In this document: in pieces, positions 1 through 7,084 of the stretch | Layout of the letters: each line of letters opens with the position of its first letter | Position numbering within the stretch: the stretch's first letter is position 1 | From: Marinosulfonomonas sp. | Lineage (GTDB): Bacteria; Pseudomonadota; Alphaproteobacteria; Rhodobacterales; Rhodobacteraceae | Length of the DNA: 10,394 bases | Assembly (NCBI GenBank): GCA_015494385.1 | Contig: WGBJ01000335.1 | Coordinates: 1 to 10,394 of the forward strand | Reading direction: 5' to 3' | Notes under the pieces: model-generated | Databases searched by the model: none | What the model was told of the DNA's origin: nothing | Seen by the model: the letters and a program-made list of their open reading frames with translations, nothing else | Made by a program: the position numbers and the translations under genes

Positions 1-1
1 G

Positions 2-88
2 GGTAAAAAGAACCACGACAAACGCGCCACCGAGGCCAAACGCGACTGGGGCCGTCAAAAGGCACGCCTGCTGCGGGAAAACAGCTAG
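2..88 (+). CDS. smpB: SmpB, C-terminal end (partial, 5' end outside window)
   Basis: The window opens inside a reading frame of 28 codons ending in TAG. Its translation contains GKKNHDKRATEAKRDW followed by a basic helix, which matches the C-terminal tail of SmpB (GKK..DKR....RDW.R.K.RL). SmpB is the small protein that binds tmRNA and carries it to stalled ribosomes; its C-terminal tail becomes helical in the empty mRNA channel and is needed for trans-translation. Only this tail is visible, so the call rests on a short but characteristic stretch. The stop lies 20 bases before the proposed ureD start, with no terminator between, so smpB transcripts may read into the urease operon. The tmRNA gene is not in the window. 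Confidence 0.8.
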   Translation, partial: GKKNHDKRATEAKRDWGRQKARLLRENS

Positions 89-97
89 GGCCACATC

Positions 98-103
98 AGG
101 AGG
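98..103 (+). promoter_or_regulatory. Shine-Dalgarno sequence that decides the ureD start
   Basis: AGGAGG is a perfect anti-16S match. Five bases after it comes an ATT codon (109-111) in the ureD frame. No ATG, GTG or TTG in that frame occurs before a TTG at 217, and that TTG lies inside the conserved part of UreD. The placement of this site is the main reason for starting ureD at ATT. Confidence 0.65.
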
Positions 104-108
104 GTGCC

Positions 109-942
109 ATTTCAACGGCGAGTGTTTCAGCACATGCGACCAGCAGGCAACCCCGGGCACACGGGGCTGTCACCCTTGCCGTCAAATCCAGTGGACGCGA
201 GACCTGTTTAAAGGATTTGCGCCAATCCGGCTCTCTAAAGGCACTTTTCCCGCGTGCAACCGGCCCCGATTTTCAAGCGGTTCTGGTCAACACGGCGGGC
301 GGCATCACCGGCGGTGACACTGTCAAAATCAACGCCCGTGCGGATGCCGGTTCGCACCTGACCCTGACCACACAAGCCGCCGAACGCGCCTACCGCGCAC
401 AGCCCGGGCAATTCGGCCACCTGCAAACCCGGCTAGAGGTTGAAGCGGGCGCGCGGCTGAACTGGCTGCCACAGGAAACGATCCTTTTTCAGGGCTGCGC
501 CCTTCGCCGGTCCTTGCGTGTCGATATGCAGGCGGATGCCAGTTTTCTGATGGTCGAGCCATTGATTTTCGGGCGCGCCGCGATGGGTGAAACCCTGACG
601 GATGCCTCTTTCAGCGACAGCATTGAAATTCACCGCGAAGGGCAGTTGTCCTACGTTGACAGGGTCACCCTGCAAGGCGACATCGCCGCGCAAATGGCCC
701 GCCCCAACACCGGCAATGGTGCCGTCGCTATGGCCAACCTTGTCTATGTCGCCGCCGATGCTGGCGCGCAACTGGCCCCCTTGCGGGCCATGCTGCCCGA
801 TACGGCGGGCGCCAGTCTGATACGGGATGACCTTCTGGTCTTGCGTCTGTTGGCGCCTGACAGCTATCTTATGCGACAAACCCTGATCCCGATCCTGAAC
901 CGATTGACCCATGACACCCTACCCAGATGCTGGATGACCTGA
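109..942 (+). CDS. ureD: Urease accessory protein UreD (probable ATT start)
   Basis: UreD (UreH) is the scaffold that joins UreF and UreG on apo-urease and passes nickel to the active site. Read from ATT the protein has 278 residues, the usual UreD length. The family signature [11 protein letters not shown] is at residues 60-70. The N-terminal strand [11 protein letters not shown] (13-23), typical of UreD, is encoded upstream of the first conventional start codon in frame (TTG at 217), so starting there would cut off conserved sequence and give only 241 residues. ATT is a rare start (known from infC), and here it has a perfect Shine-Dalgarno five bases away. A sequencing error or a true ATG in related strains is possible. 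It is the first gene of the ure operon, 20 bases after smpB; its TGA stop is one base before the ureA ATG, suggesting coupled translation. Function is near certain, the start less so. Confidence 0.9.
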   Translation: MSTASVSAHATSRQPRAHGAVTLAVKSSGRETCLKDLRQSGSLKALFPRATGPDFQAVLVNTAGGITGGDTVKINARADAGSHLTLTTQAAERAYRAQPGQFGHLQTRLEVEAGARLNWLPQETILFQGCALRRSLRVDMQADASFLMVEPLIFGRAAMGETLTDASFSDSIEIHREGQLSYVDRVTLQGDIAAQMARPNTGNGAVAMANLVYVAADAGAQLAPLRAMLPDTAGASLIRDDLLVLRLLAPDSYLMRQTLIPILNRLTHDTLPRCWMT

Positions 943-943
943 T

Positions 944-1246
944 ATGAACCTGACCCCGCGCGAAAAAGACAAACTGCTGATCAGTATGGCCGCAATGGTA
1001 GCACGCAACCGGCTGGAACGCGGCGTGAAACTGAACCACCCCGAGGCGATTGCCCTGATCACCGACTTTGTCGTCGAGGGCGCGCGCGACGGGCGCAGCG
1101 TGGCCGATCTGATGGAGGCCGGCGGGCATGTGGTAACGCGGGAACAATGTATGGAGGGCATCGCCGAGATGATACCCGATGTGCAGGTCGAGGCCACCTT
1201 TCCCGACGGCACCAAACTGGTGACGGTGCACAGGCCGATCAGGTAG
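944..1246 (+). CDS. ureA: Urease subunit gamma
   Basis: A 100-residue protein, the standard length of the bacterial urease gamma subunit. It starts [20 protein letters not shown] and contains [14 protein letters not shown], the [16 protein letters not shown] segment and the [17 protein letters not shown] ending, all hallmarks of UreA. With UreB and UreC it forms the (alpha-beta-gamma)3 cytoplasmic enzyme that hydrolyses urea to ammonia and carbamate. Its ATG follows the ureD stop after one base (TGATATG), a typical translational coupling junction; the upstream Shine-Dalgarno is weak. GC content matches the other ure genes, with no sign of foreign origin. ureB starts 46 bases after its TAG stop. 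Confidence 0.98.
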   Translation: MNLTPREKDKLLISMAAMVARNRLERGVKLNHPEAIALITDFVVEGARDGRSVADLMEAGGHVVTREQCMEGIAEMIPDVQVEATFPDGTKLVTVHRPIR

Positions 1247-1292
1247 GATGCCTGCGGCGCGGATATTTGGACCATTTGGAAGGACAAGCACG

Positions 1293-1601
1293 ATGATACC
1301 CGGAGAGATATTGCCCGCCGATGGCATGATAACCCTGAACAAGGGGGCCGAGGCCGTGGTGCTGATGGTGGCCAACACCGGCGATCGTCCCGTGCAGGTC
1401 GGTAGCCACTACCATTTCGCCGAGGCCAATCCGGCGCTGGAGTTCGACCGGAGTGCGGCGCGCGGTCGGCGGCTGGACATCGCCGCCGGAACCGCCGTGC
1501 GGTTTGAGCCGGGGCAGCGGCGCGAGGTGACGCTGGTGCCGCTGGGCGGGGGGCGCAAGGTGTTTGGGTTTAATGGGGAAGTGATGGGGACAATCGACTA
1601 A
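1293..1601 (+). CDS. ureB: Urease subunit beta
   Basis: A 102-residue protein beginning [11 protein letters not shown], the classic N-terminus of bacterial UreB, with [18 protein letters not shown] starting at residue 36 and the ending [15 protein letters not shown]. The frame is open upstream to an ATG at 1248, but the MIPGEI start at 1293 is chosen because homology begins there and a GGAAGGA Shine-Dalgarno lies at 1278-1284, eight bases ahead. UreB packs with UreA and UreC in the urease trimer and has no catalytic residues of its own. Its TAA stop overlaps the ATG of a doubtful downstream frame (TAATG). ureC does not follow directly: 279 AT-rich bases separate them, unlike the tight spacing elsewhere in the operon. 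Confidence 0.97.
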   Translation: MIPGEILPADGMITLNKGAEAVVLMVANTGDRPVQVGSHYHFAEANPALEFDRSAARGRRLDIAAGTAVRFEPGQRREVTLVPLGGGRKVFGFNGEVMGTID

Positions 1602-1873
1602 TGCTTAACCTCGCCCATCATCACAGCCATCAAAGTAAGTGCGGAAACCATTTCTTTCGAGATCATACTAGCCTCAACATGTGCGATGATAACAATCGAA
1701 ATTGTGAAATAGGTAGAAAGTTTCATTTGGGAGCTCCCACTATAGAGCGAAGGTATTTCACTCAGGAGCCCCCTAATCTTCACACATTTTCGATTGAACC
1801 AATGCACTCGAAATTTCCAATGGGACGTCAAAAGAATCCAGGTTTGGATTCACAAGTGATTTCAGGAGTTTAG
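1601..1873 (+). CDS. Doubtful small ORF between ureB and ureC
   Basis: A 90-codon frame whose ATG overlaps the ureB stop (TAATG) and whose TAG lies 7 bases before the ureC ATG. I do not recognise the protein. It starts with a His-rich stretch ([12 protein letters not shown] at residues 6-17), has few hydrophobic residues, no membrane segment and no motif of a known family. Base composition is about 40% GC in the two lines I counted (1621-1740), far below the flanking ure genes. The tight packing against both neighbours favours a gene, and the His/Cys-rich start could be read as metal binding in a nickel operon. The odd composition, and inverted repeats inside the frame, favour decayed or non-coding DNA. 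A competing minus-strand frame exists at 1598-1726. Confidence 0.3.
   Translation: MLNLAHHHSHQSKCGNHFFRDHTSLNMCDDNNRNCEIGRKFHLGAPTIERRYFTQEPPNLHTFSIEPMHSKFPMGRQKNPGLDSQVISGV
1692..1705. repeat. Short inverted repeat in the ureB-ureC interval
   Basis: ACAAT, a CGAA loop and ATTGT form a five-base-pair stem. It is the first of three inverted repeats in the AT-rich interval. Alone it could be chance. Confidence 0.3.
1728..1739. repeat. 12-base perfect palindrome in the ureB-ureC interval
   Basis: TGGGAGCTCCCA reads the same on both strands over 12 bases. It is GC-rich within an AT-rich stretch, so it stands out. It could be a dimeric-protein operator. It also supplies a GGGAG on the minus strand seven bases before the ATG (1726) of a 42-codon antisense frame. 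The role is not known. Confidence 0.45.
1834..1851. repeat. Perfect 7-bp hairpin just upstream of ureC
   Basis: GAATCCA, loop GGTT, TGGATTC: a perfect seven-base-pair stem ending 29 bases before the ureC ATG and 12 bases before its AGGAG (1864-1868). There is no T-run after it, so it is not a standard terminator. As RNA it could protect a processed 5' end of ureC mRNA or affect ribosome loading; this is inference. Confidence 0.45.
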
Positions 1874-1880
1874 ATTAACC

Positions 1881-3590
<1,710 letters not shown>

Positions 3591-3595
3591 GGGGG

Positions 3596-4348
3596 ATGAT
3601 GGATTCAATTTTAGATAAGGCCTATCAGTTGCAAAATGGACTTGTGGCTAGGGCTACTGGAGGAGATTTTGAAGCTCATGAATACATGAGCCTTAGATCA
3701 AGCCTGACGGAAAACATTGATACACAAAATTTGGTTCCAGACTTTGTTCGCCGCTGCAGAAACCTTGATCAATTTTGGGCGTGGATTAAAAGAGAAACCG
3801 ACGATCTGCAAAATGGGATTTGGGAAACACGGCGGCAAATAATCTGGGAAGCATTCAATCCTTTGCTCGATAGGCTGGAGCAGTCAATTTCCACTCCTTC
3901 TGACGCAATAATAAGTGATCAATTGGAGGTTTTGGACGAAGCGCATGTATCGGAAAAATGGACAAAAGCCCTTAAGCGTAGATCAACAGATCCAGAGGGC
4001 GCAATTACACTAGCCAGAACACTATTGGAAAGCGCATGCAAGATCGTTTTGGATGAAGCAGATATCAAATATAAAGATAATGCTTCTCTTCCCGCATTGT
4101 GGGATTTGACTTCTAAGCACCTTAATCTCGCACCATCCCAACATTCGGAACCCGCATTCAAAACGATACTTGGTAACTGCCAATCCATCGTTCAAACCAT
4201 AGGGAATTTGAGGAATACGATCAGTGACTCGCATGGCAAAGGGAAAGGCCCTCCCGTTAAACCAAAAGCTAGACATGCTGAACTCGTGGTAAATCTAGCT
4301 GGAACAATGGCTGCATTCCTAGCTGCTACAAAGAACGCAAAAAACTAA
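3596..4348 (+). CDS. Abortive infection (Abi_C domain) family protein
   Basis: A 250-residue protein unrelated to urease. Residues 132-242 carry the Abi_C (abortive infection C-terminus) pattern: DPEGAITLARTLLES (132-146), LNLAPSQHSEPAFKTILGNC (176-195), LRNTISDSHGKGK (205-217) and RHAELVVNLAGTMAAFL (226-242). The N-terminal part (VPDFVRRCRNLDQFWAWIK, 47-65; WEAFNPLLDRLE, 84-95) matches the front half of the same family as I recall it. R206-x6-H213 resembles the RX4-6H motif of HEPN ribonucleases; a nuclease role is inference. Members are annotated as phage abortive-infection proteins, mostly without a demonstrated mechanism. No signal peptide or membrane segment is seen. The gene is AT-rich (26/60 and 20/60 GC in two lines counted, 3601-3660 and 4021-4080), so it was probably acquired. 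It starts 5 bases after ureC; a second ATG at 3599 is an equally good start. Its TAA overlaps the ureE ATG (TAATG), so it sits within the operon and is probably expressed with it. Confidence 0.88.
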   Translation: MMDSILDKAYQLQNGLVARATGGDFEAHEYMSLRSSLTENIDTQNLVPDFVRRCRNLDQFWAWIKRETDDLQNGIWETRRQIIWEAFNPLLDRLEQSISTPSDAIISDQLEVLDEAHVSEKWTKALKRRSTDPEGAITLARTLLESACKIVLDEADIKYKDNASLPALWDLTSKHLNLAPSQHSEPAFKTILGNCQSIVQTIGNLRNTISDSHGKGKGPPVKPKARHAELVVNLAGTMAAFLAATKNAKN

Positions 4349-4803
4349 TGTCCAAATCCCTATCATCATCCCAAACCCTCCAACGCGCCAACCACTGGTC
4401 CGGCGCTCACGACCTCGTCACCCTCACCTACGACGACCGCTTCCTGCGCCGCAAGGTTCTGACCACGGCCCAGGGCGAGCGCTTCCTTGTCGATCTGCCG
4501 CAAACCACCAGCCTGAACCACGGCGATGCGTTCGAGCTGACCGATGGTCGCCTGATCGAGGTGATCGCCGCAAAGGAGCCGTTGATCGAGGTCACCGGCC
4601 CCGATCTGACCCGTCTGGCGTGGCACATCGGCAACCGCCACACCCCCTGCCAGATCGAGCCTGACCGCCTACTGATCCAGCACGACCATGTGATCCGCGA
4701 TATGCTGGCACAACTGGGCGCAACCCTGCGGGACATATCCGAACCCTTCACCCCCGAAGGCGGCGCCTATGGCCACGGGCGCACGCATGGCCATGCACAC
4801 TGA
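4348..4803 (+). CDS. ureE: Urease accessory protein UreE (nickel metallochaperone)
   Basis: A 151-residue protein with the UreE C-terminal domain: AWHIGNRHTPCQIEPDRLLIQHDHVIRDML (91-120), followed by a His-rich tail ([11 protein letters not shown], 141-151). H98, and H112/H114 in QHDH, correspond to the dimer-interface nickel site of Klebsiella UreE (H96, H110, H112). UreE dimers bind nickel and hand it to UreG in the cytoplasm. The ATG shares bases with the stop of the preceding Abi_C gene (TAATG), so ureE translation is probably coupled to that gene rather than to ureC. The tail is modest compared with the long polyhistidine tails of some UreE proteins. The 3' end overlaps ureF. Confidence 0.96.
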   Translation: MSKSLSSSQTLQRANHWSGAHDLVTLTYDDRFLRRKVLTTAQGERFLVDLPQTTSLNHGDAFELTDGRLIEVIAAKEPLIEVTGPDLTRLAWHIGNRHTPCQIEPDRLLIQHDHVIRDMLAQLGATLRDISEPFTPEGGAYGHGRTHGHAH

Positions 4804-5437
4804 CGAGCAGATCATAACCCTGAGCCAATGGCTCTCGCCCGCCTATCCGGTTGGGGCCTTCGCCTATTCCCACGGGCTGGAATCGCTGGTGGAAACCGGC
4901 GCGGTGACGGATGCGGACAGCCTGCTGGACTGGCTGACCGATGTGCTGCGCTTTGGTGCGGGGTTGTCGGATGCGCGGTTTCTGATCGCGGCCTACGGGG
5001 CGGATGCGCAGGATGTTGGCACGGTTGATGCCCTCTGCCGCGCCTTTGCCCCGTCAAAGGAACGGTTGCAGGAAACCGATTTGCAAGGTGCTGCGTTTTG
5101 CGAGGTAACGGCGGCGGTCTGGGCGCAACAGATCGCGGGGCTGACCTATCCCGTTGCGGTGGGGCGTGCCGCCGCGCTTGAGGGTCTGCCGCCCGGCCTG
5201 ACCACACGCCTGTATCTGCAAGCCTTTGTCAGCAATCTGGTGGCCGCCGCGCAACGGCTGCTGCCGATTGGCCAAACCGAAGGCCAGCGCCTGATCCGCA
5301 CCCTTGCCCTGCTGCTGGCCGAAATCGCCGAACTGGCGCAGGCGGGCAGTCTGGACGATCTGTCCGGCACCGCCTTTCTGGCCGACATCGCCGCGATGAA
5401 ACATGAAACGCAATATTCAAGGATTTTCCGCACATGA
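4769..5437 (+). CDS. ureF: Urease accessory protein UreF
   Basis: UreF bridges UreD and UreG and acts as the GTPase-gating part of the nickel-loading complex. The protein has the signature [22 protein letters not shown] (18-39 from the first ATG) and ends with the typical [13 protein letters not shown]. From the ATG at 4769 it has 222 residues. That ATG has GAAGG at 4756-4760, eight bases ahead, and overlaps ureE by 35 bases. Two further in-frame ATGs (4787 and 4793) would shorten it to 216 or 214 residues; homology starts only after them, so the start is uncertain. The stop overlaps the ureG start (ATGA at 5434-5437), showing tight coupling. Confidence 0.95.
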   Translation: MATGARMAMHTDEQIITLSQWLSPAYPVGAFAYSHGLESLVETGAVTDADSLLDWLTDVLRFGAGLSDARFLIAAYGADAQDVGTVDALCRAFAPSKERLQETDLQGAAFCEVTAAVWAQQIAGLTYPVAVGRAAALEGLPPGLTTRLYLQAFVSNLVAAAQRLLPIGQTEGQRLIRTLALLLAEIAELAQAGSLDDLSGTAFLADIAAMKHETQYSRIFRT

Positions 5438-6051
5438 ACAACGGCCCCCTTCGGATCGGCATCGGCGGCCCTGTGGGGGCTGGCAAAACCACCCTGACAG
5501 CCGCCCTGTGTGAGGCCCTGCGCGACACCCATTCCATCGGGGTCATCACCAATGACATCTACACACAGGAAGACGCCGAAGCCCTGATGCGCCTGCAGGC
5601 ATTGCCGCAGGACCGGATCATCGGCGTTGAAACCGGCGGCTGCCCGCATACAGCGATCCGCGAGGATGCCTCGATCAATCTGGCGGCGATTGCCGAGATG
5701 GTTAACCGCCACCCCGATGTTGAAATCGTGCTGATCGAAAGCGGTGGCGATAACCTGTCGGCCACCTTCAGCCCCGAATTGGCCGATATAACGCTCTATG
5801 TCATCGACGTTGCCGCGGGCGAGGAAATTCCGCGCAAGGGTGGTCCGGCCATTACCAAATCGGATATTCTGGTGATCAACAAGACCGATCTGGCGCCCCA
5901 TGTCGGCGCATCGCTTGAAGTGATGGACAGGGACGCAAAACACATGCGGGGGGCGCGTCCGTTTGTGTTTGCCTGCCTGCGGGACCGGCAAGGGGTTGCG
6001 GAAATCATCCGGCTTCTGGCCGATATCGGCGGCCTCGATATGCCGGCGTGA
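5434..6051 (+). CDS. ureG: Urease accessory protein UreG (GTPase)
   Basis: A 205-residue SIMIBI-class GTPase that uses GTP hydrolysis to deliver nickel and form the carbamylated active site. Visible motifs are the P-loop GPVGAGKT (12-19), the nickel-binding CPH motif (70-72, within [14 protein letters not shown]), the ESGGDNL segment (102-108) and NKTD for guanine recognition (149-152). Length is normal and there is no His-rich N-terminal extension. It begins at ATGA overlapping the ureF stop and is the last gene of the urease operon. Its TGA stop is four bases from the stop of the opposing LysR gene, leaving no room for a separate terminator. Confidence 0.98.
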   Translation: MNNGPLRIGIGGPVGAGKTTLTAALCEALRDTHSIGVITNDIYTQEDAEALMRLQALPQDRIIGVETGGCPHTAIREDASINLAAIAEMVNRHPDVEIVLIESGGDNLSATFSPELADITLYVIDVAAGEEIPRKGGPAITKSDILVINKTDLAPHVGASLEVMDRDAKHMRGARPFVFACLRDRQGVAEIIRLLADIGGLDMPA

Positions 6052-6061
6052 CCGGTTACGC
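6046..6061. repeat. Near-perfect palindrome spanning both convergent stop codons
   Basis: GCGTGACCGGTTACGC is self-complementary over 16 bases apart from one G-T wobble position in each half. Its centre lies midway between the ureG TGA (6049-6051) and the LysR stop (6056-6058, minus strand). No T-run follows on either strand, so it is not a canonical intrinsic terminator; it may help stop or stabilise both transcripts. Confidence 0.45.
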
Positions 6062-6958
6062 GAACCGCGTCGAAAGCTGTTTGTTCACCGTTTCCAGAAA
6101 CCGCGCGGCGGCAACGGGCAATGTGCGCCCCTTCAGGTACCCCGCCGCCAATACCCCCGCCGGCACACCGCCAAGGTGCAGCGGCACCGATACCAGCCGC
6201 GCCTTGTCCAGATCGGGGCGCAGGTTGATCGCCAGACAAAAGCTGAGTGCAAGACTGTCCTGCGACATCAGCCGCAACAGGTCCAGACTGTTGGATTCCA
6301 CGGCGGGTTCCAGCGGAACCCCCACCTTGGCCGCGACTTCGTCCACCACCTGCCGGATACCTTCGGGTTGTTTGGGCAGCAGCAACGGGAAATCGGTGCA
6401 GTCATAGATATGCAGGTTTTCACGCCCCGCCAGCGGGTGATCCTGCGACATCACCACGAACATTTCCTGTGGTCCGGCGTAAACCGTCTGCATGTCCTGC
6501 ATGTGCATCGGCTCAAACACGATGGCGATGTCATTGCTGTTGTCCTGCAATGAATTCTCGGCCTCGCCGCGTTCATGCAGGTTGACGCCGAAGGTCACGG
6601 CGGGGAATTCGGTCAGGTGCTGTTTGATCAGGTCGGGCAGGAAATAGGCCACCACTTCGCGGGTGGTGGCGATGTTGATGTGACCGGCCCGCATACCCGA
6701 CAGATCGGCGATGCGCGATTTCACCCGCTCCATATCGGCCAGTTGGTCACGGATATGTTTCAGCAGGATCTCACCGGCGATGTTGGGGCGCAGACCGGCG
6801 GGGTGACGCTCGAAAATCTCGACGCCCAGTTCTTCCTCGACCCCCAGAATCCGGCGGTTCAGGGCAGACGGGGTGATGCCCAGCTCCTCGGCCGCACTGC
6901 GCAAACTGCCGGTGCGGGCGATTTTCTCGATGTATTTCAGCACTTGCTGGTGACGCAT
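6056..6958 (-). CDS. LysR-family transcriptional regulator
   Basis: A 300-residue protein of normal LysR length. Residues 1-60 form the winged helix-turn-helix (LKYIEKIARTGSLRSAAEELGITPSALNRRI at 7-37, then VEEELGVEIFER), followed by a linker helix and, from about residue 92 (GHINIATTREVVAYFLPDL), the periplasmic-binding-protein-like effector domain. The frame is open far upstream, through the 5' part of nirB, but the ATG at 6956-6958 is chosen because LysR homology starts exactly there and an AGGCGG precedes it. It is divergent from nirB across 126 bases and convergent with ureG, the layout of LysR regulators that activate the divergent operon and repress themselves. Nitrite reductase genes are therefore the likely target; the effector is not evident. 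I could not assign it to a named subgroup. Confidence 0.95.
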   Translation of the reverse strand: MRHQQVLKYIEKIARTGSLRSAAEELGITPSALNRRILGVEEELGVEIFERHPAGLRPNIAGEILLKHIRDQLADMERVKSRIADLSGMRAGHINIATTREVVAYFLPDLIKQHLTEFPAVTFGVNLHERGEAENSLQDNSNDIAIVFEPMHMQDMQTVYAGPQEMFVVMSQDHPLAGRENLHIYDCTDFPLLLPKQPEGIRQVVDEVAAKVGVPLEPAVESNSLDLLRLMSQDSLALSFCLAINLRPDLDKARLVSVPLHLGGVPAGVLAAGYLKGRTLPVAAARFLETVNKQLSTRFA

Positions 6959-6977
6959 GGGGTGCCCGCCTAAGGTG

Positions 6978-6992
6978 TTGCGTTTTTTGCAA
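6978..6992. promoter_or_regulatory. LysR-type binding box (T-N11-A) between the regulator and nirB
   Basis: TTGC-GTTTTTT-GCAA is an interrupted palindrome of 15 bases containing the T-N11-A signature of LysR-family sites. It begins 20 bases upstream of the regulator ATG on its strand and lies about 95 bases before the nirB ATG, fitting a recognition site for autoregulation and activation. The T-run inside is not a terminator. The call rests on pattern and position only. Confidence 0.5.
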
Positions 6993-7010
6993 CGGGTTCC
7001 TGATTTCTTA

Positions 7011-7026
7011 GCAACAGACAGCAACA
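7011..7026 (+). repeat. Tandem GCAACA half-sites upstream of nirB
   Basis: GCAACA occurs at 7011-7016 and 7021-7026, exactly 10 bases apart, about one helical turn. It repeats the GCAAC right arm of the LysR-type box (6989-6993). Such half-sites between the recognition box and the promoter fit the activation-site arrangement known for LysR regulators. No convincing -35/-10 pair could be assigned. Confidence 0.35.
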
Positions 7027-7084
7027 CATTCAAGCCGTATGACTGTTTCAAGTGATTCATATTCATGAAAAGGAATGTTGTGAC

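Noticed and set aside
104..211. A GTG start at 104 or 122 for an alternative ureD frame.
   Set aside because: That frame differs from the UreD frame and stops at TAA 209-211; the GTG at 104 has no spacing from the Shine-Dalgarno.
1248..1292. A 15-residue N-terminal extension of UreB from an ATG at 1248.
   Set aside because: UreB proteins begin MIPGEI, and a good Shine-Dalgarno precedes the ATG at 1293; the extension has no homology.
1602..1880. An insertion sequence or integron element in the AT-rich interval.
   Set aside because: No transposase remnant, target duplication or long terminal inverted repeat could be found by eye.
5146..5991. A 281-codon minus-strand frame opposite ureF and ureG.
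   Set aside because: It is antisense to two certain genes and has no recognisable family features.
6982..6988. A T-run in the LysR-nirB interval as an intrinsic terminator.
   Set aside because: It is the loop of an interrupted palindrome between two divergent starts, with no gene ending there.
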